From Bacillus mobilis (GTDB lineage: Bacteria; Bacillota; Bacilli; Bacillales; Bacillaceae_G), in NCBI RefSeq assembly GCF_001884045.1, contig NZ_MACF01000116.1, forward strand, positions 1 through 64,000: a stretch of 64,000 nucleotides of DNA, in the 5' to 3' direction. Position 1 is the first letter of the stretch; the number at the start of each line of letters is the position of its first letter. The notes under the pieces were generated by a model. That model was not told the DNA's origin, searched no databases, and saw only the letters and a program-made list of their open reading frames with translations. Of this stretch, positions 45,196-54,684 are shown piece after piece. Both the position numbers and the translations under genes were made by a program.

Positions 45196-47816
45196 TGAGC
45201 ATATCGTCAGTAACGAAAGAAACTTTAAAAAAGAAAGATACAAACATTGAAGTACAAGAAAAGAATATGAATAATTTAGTTGAATCTGCTAGCCGAGTTG
45301 TTGCACCACTTTGGCCGATCGCTACATTTGCAGCTCATCACCCTTGGATGGGACTTGAAAAGCAATCATTTGAACAAGTCGCAAATTGGTTAAAAGAAAT
45401 TCGTAATGTGGATATATATCCTAGTGCTTCTATGATTCATTCGGCAAAGGCGAAAGGTGAAATTGAGGAATCATTTTTACAAAGTGGCTTGTCTCGTTGG
45501 CTTGATTCACAATCTTTTCATATCCCGCGAAAGAAAGCGGAGCAGTTTTGCCAAGCAGCTTTAAAATTAGAGGGATTACCTTCTAGTCTATTATCATCGC
45601 CACAATTAAATAAACTGGCAGAAGAAATGAGTTATATAAATACAGGAAATATGAAAGACTCTTCAATGCAACCTGTAAGTTCACTTTTAGAGAATCAAAA
45701 GGGTGAAAACCTATCTGATATTCTTAATTATCATATCATTAAATGGTGTAAATTATATCTTGATGACTCTGGTTCAAGTTGGACGATGCCAAATCGAGAG
45801 AAAGGTTTGTATCGTGCATGGCATCACCTTATTACATTTGATCCAGCGCTCAGTAAAAATGAGCGTAAAGTTTTAAAGGATTGGCCACAGGATGCCGAGG
45901 TAGCTTTAACGAGAGCGTTATCTGAACTAGGAATTTCTGAATCTAACATGCAAGCTTACCTTGAAGGACACTTGCTTGCTTTGCCTGGATGGGCAGGAAT
46001 GATACTATGGCGTTCCCAACAGTCGACTCAGGAGCAGGAACTTCTCATAGAATATTTAGCAGTTCGAATTTCTATGGAGCTGGCCATTATCAAACCGTAT
46101 TTACCTATAAAAAATCAAAAGGCTGAGAAAAAAGTTGCGATTGTTCCACTTATAGCTTCTTGGACCTATTGGGGGAATATTTCAACCCGGGAATGGTCAC
46201 AAATGTCTGCAGCTGAACAACGTGAATTCTTAGCATTTGCTTATCGTTTTGATGAAAATATTCGCAGGAAACTTTGGCTGGAAGCTTGGGAACAGACGCA
46301 TGCAGAGCAATTAAGGGAAAAGATTGTTTTTAAGCAACGTGCAACTAATGATAAAAAACGTGTATTAGCTCAATTAGCATTCTGTATTGATGTACGTTCA
46401 GAACCGTTTCGTCGCCACCTAGAAAAATTAGGTCCGTTCGAAACGTTTGGAATAGCTGGTTTCTTTGGATTACCAATTGCGACTAGTGAACTAGGTAGTA
46501 AAGACAGTCATCCTTCTTTGCCAGTTATATTAAAACCGAAACATCAAATAAAAGAGCTCACGGATGAAAATGAATTTAAAAATTATCAACAACGCAAGAA
46601 GATAGACAGCTCAGTAAGTTATACGTTTAAAACGATGAAACAAAATGTACTGACAAGTATGTTACTACCTGAGGTAAGTGGCCCTGTACTTGGTTTACAA
46701 ATGGTGACAAGGAGTTTTGTGCCAAGAAGAGTAGGTAGTTTCATTCGTAACCTTCGTAAAACGATGTTACAAAAGCCTGATACAACATTCTCGCTTAATC
46801 ATGTTCGTGATACAAAATGTGAGATACCTATCGGTTTTACGAAAGAAGAAAAAGTGAACTATGTGCGCCAAGCTTTAAAAATGGTGGGATTGACAGAAAA
46901 ATTCGCGCCTTTAGTTGTAATGTGCGGCCATAGTAGTCAAAGTACGAACAACCCTTATGCTGCAGCGCTTGAATGTGGTGCTTGTGGCGGAGCAGCGGGA
47001 GGATTCAATGCAAAAGTTTTCGCTACTTTATGTAACCTTCCAGAAGTAAGAGATGCTTTGTCTGCTGAAGGTATTAACATTCCGGAGGATACCATTTTTG
47101 CAGCAGCTGAACATAAAACAACAGTGGATGAATTGGAATGGATTTACGTCCCAGAACTTTCGGAAACTGCGCAAGAAGTATTTGATAGTATTGAGTCGGT
47201 TATGCCGAATGTCAGCCAACATGCAAATAGAGAGCGTTTAATGCAATTACCTAATTTTAAAACGAAAATAAATAATCCGAGTAAAGAGGCACAACGATTT
47301 GCAGAAGATTGGAGTGAAATACGTCCGGAATGGGGATTGGCCCGTAATGCATCTTTCATTATCGGGCAGCGTGAATTAACTCAGGATTGTGACTTAGAAG
47401 GAAGAGCTTTCCTTCATAATTATGATTGGAAACAGGATAAAAGCGGTGATATATTAGCTAGCATCATAGCGGGACCAGGAACAGTAGCTCAGTGGATAAA
47501 CCTGCAATATTACGCTTCAACTGTAGCACCTCATTATTATGGTAGTGGAAATAAAACAACCCAAACTGTAACGGCGGGTCTCGGTGTTATGCAAGGAAAC
47601 GCAAGTGACTTGTTGCCAGGCTTACCTTGGCAATCCGTTATGCAGTCAGATAGTGAGATGTATCATTCACCACTTCGTTTACTAATTGTAATTCAAGCGC
47701 CTATTGAATATATAGAGCGTTTGCTAAATAAGGATTTCACATTTCGAGAAAAGGTTCAAAATGGATGGATTAGACTGGCAAGTGTTGATCCAGAAGGACA
47801 ATGGAAAAATTGGTAA
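45195..47816 (+). CDS. mpsB: MpsB/DabA, DUF2309 inorganic carbon transporter subunit
   Basis: 873 residues, peripheral, with a beta-carbonic-anhydrase-like active site. Cys397, Asp399 and Arg401 lie in FCIDVRSEPFRRH, His579 in MCGHSSQSTNNP and Cys594 in LECGACGG, matching the zinc and catalytic residues of DabA. It works with the membrane partner MpsA to hydrate CO2 vectorially and supply bicarbonate. ATG 45195 after SD GGAGGT overlaps the mpsA stop. Full length. Confidence 0.93.
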   Translation: MSISSVTKETLKKKDTNIEVQEKNMNNLVESASRVVAPLWPIATFAAHHPWMGLEKQSFEQVANWLKEIRNVDIYPSASMIHSAKAKGEIEESFLQSGLSRWLDSQSFHIPRKKAEQFCQAALKLEGLPSSLLSSPQLNKLAEEMSYINTGNMKDSSMQPVSSLLENQKGENLSDILNYHIIKWCKLYLDDSGSSWTMPNREKGLYRAWHHLITFDPALSKNERKVLKDWPQDAEVALTRALSELGISESNMQAYLEGHLLALPGWAGMILWRSQQSTQEQELLIEYLAVRISMELAIIKPYLPIKNQKAEKKVAIVPLIASWTYWGNISTREWSQMSAAEQREFLAFAYRFDENIRRKLWLEAWEQTHAEQLREKIVFKQRATNDKKRVLAQLAFCIDVRSEPFRRHLEKLGPFETFGIAGFFGLPIATSELGSKDSHPSLPVILKPKHQIKELTDENEFKNYQQRKKIDSSVSYTFKTMKQNVLTSMLLPEVSGPVLGLQMVTRSFVPRRVGSFIRNLRKTMLQKPDTTFSLNHVRDTKCEIPIGFTKEEKVNYVRQALKMVGLTEKFAPLVVMCGHSSQSTNNPYAAALECGACGGAAGGFNAKVFATLCNLPEVRDALSAEGINIPEDTIFAAAEHKTTVDELEWIYVPELSETAQEVFDSIESVMPNVSQHANRERLMQLPNFKTKINNPSKEAQRFAEDWSEIRPEWGLARNASFIIGQRELTQDCDLEGRAFLHNYDWKQDKSGDILASIIAGPGTVAQWINLQYYASTVAPHYYGSGNKTTQTVTAGLGVMQGNASDLLPGLPWQSVMQSDSEMYHSPLRLLIVIQAPIEYIERLLNKDFTFREKVQNGWIRLASVDPEGQWKNW

Positions 47817-47896
47817 CAATCATGTCATGAATAATCAACTATCGTTACGAGTTTAAAAGTTCCATAAATACAATAATGAAGAAGGAGTGCTTCCAT

Positions 47897-48409
47897 ATGA
47901 ATCCAAAGAATAAAAAAGTATTAGTATTAACAGACATTGAACACAGAATAGAGCCTATTATCCAGCAAGTAACTAACATTCAACAAGAAAACATGTTGAC
48001 TATACACAGCTATGATTCTGTAATTGTACATCCTTATGGAGATATAATGAGATCTGTTATTATTGCTATTTATGAAGAAAATGTAGAAGAAATTTTTGTT
48101 GTCGGAATAGAGGATAAAGAAACTGATGTAGTTAATCTACAAATTCAACGTGATTCCATAAAAAATAATAGAGAAATAGACTATCTCTTTAAAAATTGCA
48201 TGCCTGAATTTTCAAGTAGTAGCTTGAATGCATGGCTAAGCGGACAAGAAAATGTTAGTGAAAATATTGAGAAGAGTATAGATATGATTCGTCATCATCC
48301 ATTAGTACCTTCTAATGTTAAAGTTCATGGCTTCATGATTGATAAAACAGGTGGAAAAGAAATGGTTGTTAAAGTTTCTGCTAATAAAGTAGTTGAAACA
48401 GTTAATTAA
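47897..48409 (+). CDS. Carbonic-anhydrase-like protein lacking zinc ligands (YbcF-like)
   Basis: 170 residues with a recognisable beta-CA scaffold: KVLVLTDIEHRIEP stands where active enzymes have the CxDxR motif, and HPYGDIMRSVIIAIYEENVEEIFVVGIEDKET stands for the NAGG...GHTDCG region. Aligned by eye, the three zinc ligands Cys, His, Cys are Asp, Ile, Lys, so it should not bind zinc or hydrate CO2 in the usual way. It follows mpsB as ybcF follows ybcC in B. subtilis. SD GAAGGAG selects ATG 47897. A regulatory or structural partner role is conceivable. Confidence 0.8.
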   Translation: MNPKNKKVLVLTDIEHRIEPIIQQVTNIQQENMLTIHSYDSVIVHPYGDIMRSVIIAIYEENVEEIFVVGIEDKETDVVNLQIQRDSIKNNREIDYLFKNCMPEFSSSSLNAWLSGQENVSENIEKSIDMIRHHPLVPSNVKVHGFMIDKTGGKEMVVKVSANKVVETVN

Positions 48410-48494
48410 TTTATTGAAGACAAATAAATTCTTATGTATAAATTGCTGTTGTATAATAAATTTTATTATGTTTTAAGAATCAGAAGAGGTAGCC

Positions 48495-49925
48495 ATGCAA
48501 AATAAAATTATTGTTATGTTTCAAAAAGATTTTCGCTTATATGATAACCCGGCTTTATTTGAAGCTACTCAGTCCGGTGAGGTTGTTCCGGTATATGTAC
48601 ATGACGAAACTTTTTCAATGGGAAGTGCGTCAAAGTGGTGGTTACACCATGCTATAATAGATGTTCAAAAGCAACTTGAGGCATTGGGCTCTACTTTAAT
48701 AATTCGTAAAGGAAATACACAGGAAGAAATACTTTCTCTCATAGAACAGTTAGGTATAACGGCTGTATATTGGAATATTTGTTATGATCCGGACAGATTA
48801 CAATCTAATCAAAAAATGAAAATGATGTTAGAAGATAAAGGTATTACCTGTAAGGAATTTAATTCGCATTTATTATTAGAACCGTGGATTATTAAAAAGA
48901 AAGATAACACTGAATATAAGGTGTTTACGCCTTTTTACAATGCATTTCAAAAGCAGGTAATACCTAAACCTATTAGTAAAGTGCAGCGTATAAAAGGAGG
49001 AAACTCTTTACCAGCAAGCTTATCTGTTTCAGAATTACACTTGCTGCCGACTATACGGTGGACATCTCATATGGAATCAATATGGGAGCCTACAGAAGAA
49101 GGAGCATACAAAACATGTCAGAAATTTTTCTCTAGCAAATTAGCCTCTTATAGTGAAGGAAGAGATTTTCCAAATGAAAATGCTCATTCGATGTTGGCAC
49201 CTTATCTTTCATTTGGCCAAATATCAGTTAGGTGGATGTATCATTACTTAATAAATAAAAGTACCGAAAGACAATGTAGTCTTTTTGAAAAACAAGTGAA
49301 TAGTTTTATACGTCAATTAATTTGGCGAGAGTTTTCTTATTATTTGCTATATCATTATCCGTTTACAGTATATAAACCTCTTAATAAGAGCTTTGAACAT
49401 TTTCCGTGGAATAATGAAGAGGAATTATTAACAGTATGGCAGAAGGGTGAAACTGGTTATCCGTTTATTGATGCGGGAATGCGGGAACTATGGCAAACAG
49501 GTTTTATGCATAATCGGGCAAGAATGGCTGTATCCTCTTTTCTTGTAAAGCATTTGTTAATTCCGTGGCAAGAAGGAGCAAAATGGTTTATGGATACACT
49601 ACTAGATGCTGATATTGCAAATAATACAATGGGGTGGCAATGGGTTGCTGGAAGTGGAGCAGATGCATCACCGTACTTTCGTATTTTTAATCCCATCACA
49701 CAAGGAGAAAAGTTTGATAAAGATGGGGAGTATATAAGAAAATGGGTACCAGAATTAAGAGATATGCCTAATAAATATATACATAAACCTTGGGAAGCAC
49801 CTGAGCATATTTTACAAAAGGCCAATATACAGCTTGGCAATACATATCCTTTGCCAGTTGTTGATCATAAGGCAGCACGAGAGAGAGCACTTTGTGCATA
49901 TAAAAGTATGAAAGAATTCGTATGA
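48495..49925 (+). CDS. phr: Deoxyribodipyrimidine photolyase (CPD, class I)
   Basis: 476 residues. N-terminal antenna domain (KIIVMFQKDFRLYDNPAL, YVHDE) and C-terminal FAD domain with FPNENAHSMLAPYLSFGQISVR, FIRQLIWREFSYYLL, GETGYPFIDAGMRELWQTGFMHNRARM and the signature ANNTMGWQWVAGSGADASPYFRIFNP. It repairs cyclobutane pyrimidine dimers using light. SD AGAAGAGG before ATG. It lies in the same direction as tspO, 111 bases upstream of it. Confidence 0.94.
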   Translation: MQNKIIVMFQKDFRLYDNPALFEATQSGEVVPVYVHDETFSMGSASKWWLHHAIIDVQKQLEALGSTLIIRKGNTQEEILSLIEQLGITAVYWNICYDPDRLQSNQKMKMMLEDKGITCKEFNSHLLLEPWIIKKKDNTEYKVFTPFYNAFQKQVIPKPISKVQRIKGGNSLPASLSVSELHLLPTIRWTSHMESIWEPTEEGAYKTCQKFFSSKLASYSEGRDFPNENAHSMLAPYLSFGQISVRWMYHYLINKSTERQCSLFEKQVNSFIRQLIWREFSYYLLYHYPFTVYKPLNKSFEHFPWNNEEELLTVWQKGETGYPFIDAGMRELWQTGFMHNRARMAVSSFLVKHLLIPWQEGAKWFMDTLLDADIANNTMGWQWVAGSGADASPYFRIFNPITQGEKFDKDGEYIRKWVPELRDMPNKYIHKPWEAPEHILQKANIQLGNTYPLPVVDHKAARERALCAYKSMKEFV

Positions 49926-50036
49926 AATAGATTAAATAATATGTATTTGAAATTTTAATATTAGAATTTTATCCATTACAAGGACACACTAATCATATAC
50001 AGTTTCTATAATCTTTTAGTAAAAAGGAGAATGTTT

Positions 50037-50492
50037 ATGAAAAAATCTAGTATTATAGTGTTTTTACTAACGTATGGTTTGTTTTATGTTTCTAGTATTT
50101 TATTTCCTATCGATCGTATGTGGTACGATGCGCTAGAAAAGCCGTCTTGGACACCTTCTGGTATGACAATCGGTATAGTTTGGGCTGTATTATATGGATT
50201 TATTGCATTATCAGTTGCAATTATTTACAGCAAATATGGATGTAAGCCAAAAACATTTTGGTTTATATTCCTTTTAAATTATATATGCAATCAAGCGTTC
50301 AGCTACTTTCAATTCAGTCAAAAAAATTTGTTTTTAGCAACAGTAGATTGTTTATTAGTCGCTATTACTACGTTACTTCTCATAGCGGTTTCTTCCAAAT
50401 TATCTAAAGTATCGGCATGGTTGCTAATTCCATATTTTGTATGGTCTACATTTGCTACATATTTATCTTGGACCATTTATAGTATAAATTAA
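50037..50492 (+). CDS. tspO: TspO/MBR family membrane protein
   Basis: 151 residues, five membrane helices. Family motifs are LEKPSWTPSG (helix 1 loop), IVWAVLYGFIALS, LNYICNQAFSYFQFS and LLIPYFVWSTFATYLSWTIY. TspO binds porphyrins and is linked to tetrapyrrole and stress handling; B. cereus TspO degrades protoporphyrin IX in light (family knowledge). SD AAAGGAG favours ATG 50037 over 50031. Adjacent to photolyase, a plausible light-stress pair. Confidence 0.93.
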   Translation: MKKSSIIVFLLTYGLFYVSSILFPIDRMWYDALEKPSWTPSGMTIGIVWAVLYGFIALSVAIIYSKYGCKPKTFWFIFLLNYICNQAFSYFQFSQKNLFLATVDCLLVAITTLLLIAVSSKLSKVSAWLLIPYFVWSTFATYLSWTIYSIN

Positions 50493-50502
50493 AGACGTAA
50501 AT

Positions 50503-50537
50503 AAAAACTTGAGCATAATAAAAATGCTCGAGTTTTT
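50503..50537 (+). terminator. Terminator after tspO
   Basis: AAAAACTTGAGCAT/ATGCTCGAGTTTTT, one mismatch. Confidence 0.88.
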
Positions 50538-50595
50538 ATGTTGATTAATGATAATCTAAAATATAGAATATATACATCTTAGGGAGGTCATCTTT

Positions 50596-51306
50596 GTGAA
50601 GAAATGGATGAAAAGTATTCTGTACTCTTTACTTGGTATTTTACTTATAGGAAGTATTAGTTTTTTTGTATGGTCTCAGTTTAGTTATAAACCGACGAAA
50701 GAGGCTTTGTCGTTAGTGGATGATAAAAAAGATGAAGATCATATCGTTTTTGGAGAGAAAGATGCTAAAGTAGGGGTTATTTTTTATCAAGGAGCTAAAG
50801 TAGAAGCTGAGGCTTATAGTTACTTAGGGGAAGCTCTTGCAAAAGATGGGCACTTTGTAGTAATGCCTAAGTTGCCATTAAATTTAGCGATATTTGGAAT
50901 CAATGCAGTAGATAGTGTAATGGAACAGTATCCTGAAGTTCAAAAATGGTATGTTGCAGGGCATTCAATGGGAGGAGCTATGATTTCTAAGTATGCCTTT
51001 CAACATGAAGACAAAGTAGACGGGATCATTTTCTTAGGTTCGTACCCTGCAGATGATTTCTCTACGAAATCGATGCCGATGTTATCTATTTATGGAGAAG
51101 TAGACGCTTTAGCAACTGTAGAAAAAATAGAGAACAATAAAAAGTTAATGTCAAAGAATACGACTATGTACATGATAAAAGGCGGAAACCATGCTCATTT
51201 TGGCATGTACGGTGAGCAAAAAGGTGATAATGCAAGCTTAATTACGCCTAAAGCACAACGAGATGAAACTGTGAAAGTAATTGAAGAATGGTTATTGAAA
51301 CAATGA
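50596..51306 (+). CDS. Membrane-anchored or secreted alpha/beta hydrolase
   Basis: 236 residues. N-terminal hydrophobic segment (about 5-26) may be an anchor or signal. The hydrolase core has nucleophile AGHSMGGAM, acidic YGEVDALA and His in GGNHAHFGMYGEQ (Abhydrolase_5-like, PF12695). GTG start at 50596, nine bases after GGGAGG. It probably acts outside the membrane; substrate unknown. Confidence 0.87.
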   Translation: MKKWMKSILYSLLGILLIGSISFFVWSQFSYKPTKEALSLVDDKKDEDHIVFGEKDAKVGVIFYQGAKVEAEAYSYLGEALAKDGHFVVMPKLPLNLAIFGINAVDSVMEQYPEVQKWYVAGHSMGGAMISKYAFQHEDKVDGIIFLGSYPADDFSTKSMPMLSIYGEVDALATVEKIENNKKLMSKNTTMYMIKGGNHAHFGMYGEQKGDNASLITPKAQRDETVKVIEEWLLKQ

Positions 51307-51331
51307 TAATGAATGTAATAAATCGATTGAA

Positions 51332-51360
51332 GACTCTTACTATATAAGAGTCTTTTTTTA
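51332..51360 (+). terminator. Terminator after the hydrolase gene
   Basis: GACTCTTA/TAAGAGTC then TTTTTTT. A similar hairpin precedes the paralogous gene at 63243. Confidence 0.85.
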
Positions 51361-51445
51361 GTAATTGCTCTAGATCTTTAGTGGATAAATTCACATGAAA
51401 TGCCCTCAATTGGGTATAAATATTAAAAAATAGAAGGGGTTTAAT

Positions 51446-51898
51446 ATGAAAAAAATTATAGCAATTTTGTTCACTTGCAGTTTTCTTTTATTAGGTGTAC
51501 ATGGGATGGTAGAAGCAGAGGATTCTTCAAAAGAAGTTTCTTATATAGAAAACAATGCAAATAAAATTTTTGAAAACCCAAAAGTTTTTTATAGTAAGAT
51601 TAAAAATCATACGTATAGTTCTTTCTATGTTCCTTTTAAAGAAGCTGAAAATCATTTGCAGAAAACGGTTCTATATAAAGATTTACAATCGACTATGGAA
51701 TCTGAAATAGGACCATGGGTAAGTAGAACAACAGGTACACAAGAAAATCCTAAAATTAACCCGAATAGACAAATTTACTTAATAGCATCTTGGACAGAAA
51801 AGAAAAAAAGCTTCCGAGTAAAATATCTTATCGCTGATGCAGAAACGAAGACGACTCTTTGGACTGTAGAAGGTAAAGGAATGAAAAAAACTGATTAA
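51446..51898 (+). CDS. Small secreted protein of unknown function, paralogue 1
   Basis: 150 residues. Clear signal peptide (MKKIIAILFTCSFLLLGVHG, cleavage probably after VEA at 24). The mature part is polar and Lys-rich with no Cys. It recurs almost unchanged at 63243, including 5' flank features. The most divergent stretch is about residues 88-104 (GPWVSRTTGTQENPK versus GTFVSKLAGKEPSLD), while the C-terminal RQIYLIASWTE...VKYLIADAETKTTLWT is constant. No family recognised. SD AGAAGGGG before ATG. Confidence 0.8.
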   Translation: MKKIIAILFTCSFLLLGVHGMVEAEDSSKEVSYIENNANKIFENPKVFYSKIKNHTYSSFYVPFKEAENHLQKTVLYKDLQSTMESEIGPWVSRTTGTQENPKINPNRQIYLIASWTEKKKSFRVKYLIADAETKTTLWTVEGKGMKKTD

Positions 51899-51962
51899 AT
51901 CAGGTTATTTTTTATTTATTTACTATCTTTAATAAGAATAGACATATAAGTTTGAAAGGTAA

Positions 51963-52002
51963 AAAACCACTCATAAAATCGTACGATTTGTGAGTGGTTT
52001 TG
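51963..52002. terminator. Terminator hairpin
   Basis: AAAACCACTCA.AAATCGTACGATTT.TGAGTGGTTTT, near-perfect palindrome usable on both strands. Confidence 0.85.
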
Positions 52003-52042
52003 TGTAAATATATTTTTCAGCCAGATTTATTTTATTTTTAAT

Positions 52043-52120
52043 TCTGAATGAATCTTTGTTTAATTTCATTCAGAGAAGGTGTATTGTTACGATTATCAAT
52101 CATTGGATAGAGTCTGATTG
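52043..52120 (-). pseudogene. Fragment of a third HSL-type esterase
   Basis: About 75 bases (TTTAATTTCATTCAGAGAAG... through GGATAGAGTCTGATTGGAAA, read in parts) closely repeat 53510-53577 of the esterase gene at 53170, covering the codons for IDDRNNTPS. Flanks are unrelated to coding sequence. It is a remnant of a duplicated or deleted tandem copy. Confidence 0.7.
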
Positions 52121-52172
52121 GAAAATATATAAATAGCTAGTAGAAAAAATCAATTTTTCATTAAGCTGCCAT

Positions 52173-53126
52173 TTAAACTTCTGTTTTTTGTAATGCTCGT
52201 TTTAATGCACTGATATATTCTTTCTCAGCTCTTTGGCTAATTTCAGCATTAGGCACTATTAATTCGAATCCGTGGTAGCCACCAGGATAAACATGAAATT
52301 CCGTTGGTACTCCAGCTTGCATTAATCTATTTGCGTATTCAACTGTTTCGTCGCGGAATGGGTCTATTTCACCCACCATCGTATACGTTGGTGGAAGTCC
52401 TGTAAGGTCAGTTGCACGAGCTGGTGCAGCGTGTGGAGATACCTCTTCACCGTAAGCTGAACCTAAATACATTTTCCATCCAATAATATTAGCTTCTCTG
52501 TTCCATACTTTTGGATCCGTTATTTCAAAAGTAGAAGGTGTAATATTACGGTCATCAATCATTGGGCATAGTGGCATTTGGAATATGATTGAAGGTCCCT
52601 TTCTATCTCTTGCTAAAAGAGCGAGGGCTGCTGTAAGTCCACCGCCTGCACTCATGCCGGAAATTGCAATTCGAGAAGAATCGATCCCGATATCTTCTGC
52701 ATGATCAGAAACCCACTGTAAAGCTGCATAGCAGTCTTCAAGTGGTGCAGGGAATGGATGTTCCGGTGCCAATCGATAATCAACTGAAACTACTACGCAG
52801 TTGGCTTCCAATACAAATTTTTCACAAAGTCTATCATCCATTTCGGGCAATCCCACTTGGTATCCACCACCGTGAATCCAGAGAACCCCTGGTAAAGCTT
52901 TTGTGTTTTTAGTTGGTTCATAAATGCGAACTCTAACTTCGGGTGCTCCTTCAGGTCCAGGTATGAATCGATTGGATACGGTAATTTTATCATTCGACGT
53001 TAAATCAGTTGTAGCAAAGGTTTCATTAGCCCATTTTCTATATTGTTGGAAATTTTCCGGACCATTATCCATAGCTGGTAATACAGAAAACATTTCTCTT
53101 AATTCTGGATGAACTCTATTCTTCAT
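52173..53126 (-). CDS. HSL-family alpha/beta hydrolase (esterase), copy 1
   Basis: 317 residues. Hormone-sensitive-lipase family (Abhydrolase_3): oxyanion motif WIHGGGYQVG, nucleophile in ISGMSAGGGLTAAL, acidic residue in VGEIDPFRDE and His in YPGGYHGFE. Cytosolic carboxylesterase of unknown substrate. Highly similar in plan to the next gene upstream (53170-54111), with which it forms a tandem pair 43 bases apart. SD AAAGGAGG before ATG at 53126. Confidence 0.92.
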   Translation of the reverse strand: MKNRVHPELREMFSVLPAMDNGPENFQQYRKWANETFATTDLTSNDKITVSNRFIPGPEGAPEVRVRIYEPTKNTKALPGVLWIHGGGYQVGLPEMDDRLCEKFVLEANCVVVSVDYRLAPEHPFPAPLEDCYAALQWVSDHAEDIGIDSSRIAISGMSAGGGLTAALALLARDRKGPSIIFQMPLCPMIDDRNITPSTFEITDPKVWNREANIIGWKMYLGSAYGEEVSPHAAPARATDLTGLPPTYTMVGEIDPFRDETVEYANRLMQAGVPTEFHVYPGGYHGFELIVPNAEISQRAEKEYISALKRALQKTEV

Positions 53127-53169
53127 TATAAATCCTCCTTTATTTTGAAAGCTTTTGTCGCTACTTTAG

Positions 53170-54111
53170 CTATTTTTTTGCGAAACCAGTCTTAACTGCT
53201 CGTACATAATCATTCCAAGCGTGAATAGATATATCAGCATCTGGATGCATCATTTCGAACCCATGATAAGCCCCAGGATATAAATGGAACTCGACATCAA
53301 CACCAGCTTCTGCAAGTTTCGTTACATATGTTAATGTTTCACTACGGAATGGGTCTAATTGACCAACACATGTGTAGGTACGTGGTAAATTACGATAATC
53401 TTCTGCTCGAGCAGCAGCTGCATAAGCAGGAATATGATCCGTCCCATGTAATTCTCCTAAATACATTTTCCAGCCAGCTTCATTTGACTTTTGATTCCAA
53501 ACAAACCCTTCTTTAATTTCATTCGCAGAAGGTGTATTGTTACGATCATCAATCATTGGATAGAGCGGCATTTGGAAACAAATAGAAGGGTATTGTCGAT
53601 CACGGGCTAATAACGTTAATGCTGCTGTAAGTCCGCCCCCAGCGCTCACTCCGGCAACACCAATTCGATTCGAATCAATGTTTAATGTCTCTGCATTATC
53701 AGCAATCCATTTTAATGCTGCATAACAATCTTCAATTGGGGCTGGATAAGGATGTTCAGGAGCTAAACGGTAATCTACAGAAACAACCATACAGTTGGCT
53801 TCTTTTGCAATTTTTACAGCAAGATCATCATTATCATTTATAGAACCCAAGATATAACCGCCACCATGTATCCACAACAGGACAGGTAAGGATTCCTTAT
53901 TTGATTTTGGACGATAAATTTTTAATCGTAATGGATTCGCATCAGGTCCCTCAATAACTTCATCTGTTACAGAAAGAGTTTCATCAACAATGGTAGGTGG
54001 GAATACTCGTGAAGCCTCTTCTCTCATTGCTTGCAAACACTCTGGGCGTAAATCTTGATCTGGATACATTTCTAAGCCTGCTAATAACTCTGGATTTACT
54101 CGATTTTTCAT
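53170..54111 (-). CDS. HSL-family alpha/beta hydrolase (esterase), copy 2
   Basis: 313 residues. Same architecture as copy 1: WIHGGGYILGS, VAGVSAGGGLTAALTLLARDRQ, VGQLDPFRSE and YPGAYHGFEM. Conserved SVDYRLAPEHPYPAPIEDCYAAL is shared by both. First gene of the pair, with SD AAAGGAG. A 32-base inverted repeat lies 125 bases upstream (54236-54267) and may be its operator. Confidence 0.92.
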   Translation of the reverse strand: MKNRVNPELLAGLEMYPDQDLRPECLQAMREEASRVFPPTIVDETLSVTDEVIEGPDANPLRLKIYRPKSNKESLPVLLWIHGGGYILGSINDNDDLAVKIAKEANCMVVSVDYRLAPEHPYPAPIEDCYAALKWIADNAETLNIDSNRIGVAGVSAGGGLTAALTLLARDRQYPSICFQMPLYPMIDDRNNTPSANEIKEGFVWNQKSNEAGWKMYLGELHGTDHIPAYAAAARAEDYRNLPRTYTCVGQLDPFRSETLTYVTKLAEAGVDVEFHLYPGAYHGFEMMHPDADISIHAWNDYVRAVKTGFAKK

Positions 54112-54235
54112 TTTAAAAACTCCTTTTTATAATGTTTTGTCTGAAAGGTGAAATATTGTTTTTTAGCTAGCTATGTTTAGCAATTTATCATAGGCATTAG
54201 AGGAAAACGATAATCAAAAATGTGTATGTGTTTCA

Positions 54236-54267
54236 AAATGAGACAAAACTCTCAAATTGGCTCATTT
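54236..54267. promoter_or_regulatory. Inverted repeat upstream of the esterase pair
   Basis: AAATGAG-A-CAA ... TTG-G-CTCATTT, arms of 11 with one mismatch, 10-base spacer. Candidate operator for an unknown repressor. Confidence 0.45.
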
Positions 54268-54373
54268 CTTAATAAATTTCTAGCGGTATGTAGCAAAATT
54301 AGTAATCAAATTTATTCATGACTCTTGTCTTTATACACGTATTTTAGTGCGTATTTATTAACTAATGAGGGGA

Positions 54374-54529
54374 GTAATCCCACTTTAATGGGCAGTAAGA
54401 CCCCCACCTCAAAATACAGCGAAAGCAAAGAATTTAGGTGGGGTCGGGCTGCCCATTAAAGTCCGATTGGTGAGGGCTGATAATCAGTGGGGATGAAGAA
54501 AACCCCCACTGATTAAAGTTTCACTTTAT
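54374..54529 (+). repeat. bcr1 repeat, left border degenerate
   Basis: The right border TTTAT (54525-54529) is intact; the left reads GTAATCCCACTTTAATGGG instead of TTTATCCCGC. Contains both bcr1 hairpins, with one G lost from each G run (GGTGGGGTCGG, CAGTGGGGATG). Confidence 0.88.
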
Positions 54530-54546
54530 ATGTTGTAGTATAAAAA

Positions 54547-54600
54547 AGAAAAAGCATCAATCTTCTTTCTAATACAGGAAAGAAGATTGATGCTTTTTCT
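54547..54600. terminator. Bidirectional terminator after the TetR gene
   Basis: AGAAAAAGCATCAATCTTCTTTC/GAAAGAAGATTGATGCTTTTTCT, perfect 23-base arms. It serves the minus-strand tetR gene. Confidence 0.85.
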
Positions 54601-54684
54601 ACTTCAGCTGCTTTGTACCTTGAAAAAATAAAACAGACTTAAATATAAAACATAGGGCAAGAGAGCATAGAGTTTGAATGAAAT

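Noticed and set aside
49457-49840. 127-codon minus-strand frame in the photolyase gene
   Set aside because: Antisense of the conserved FAD-binding domain; no independent support.
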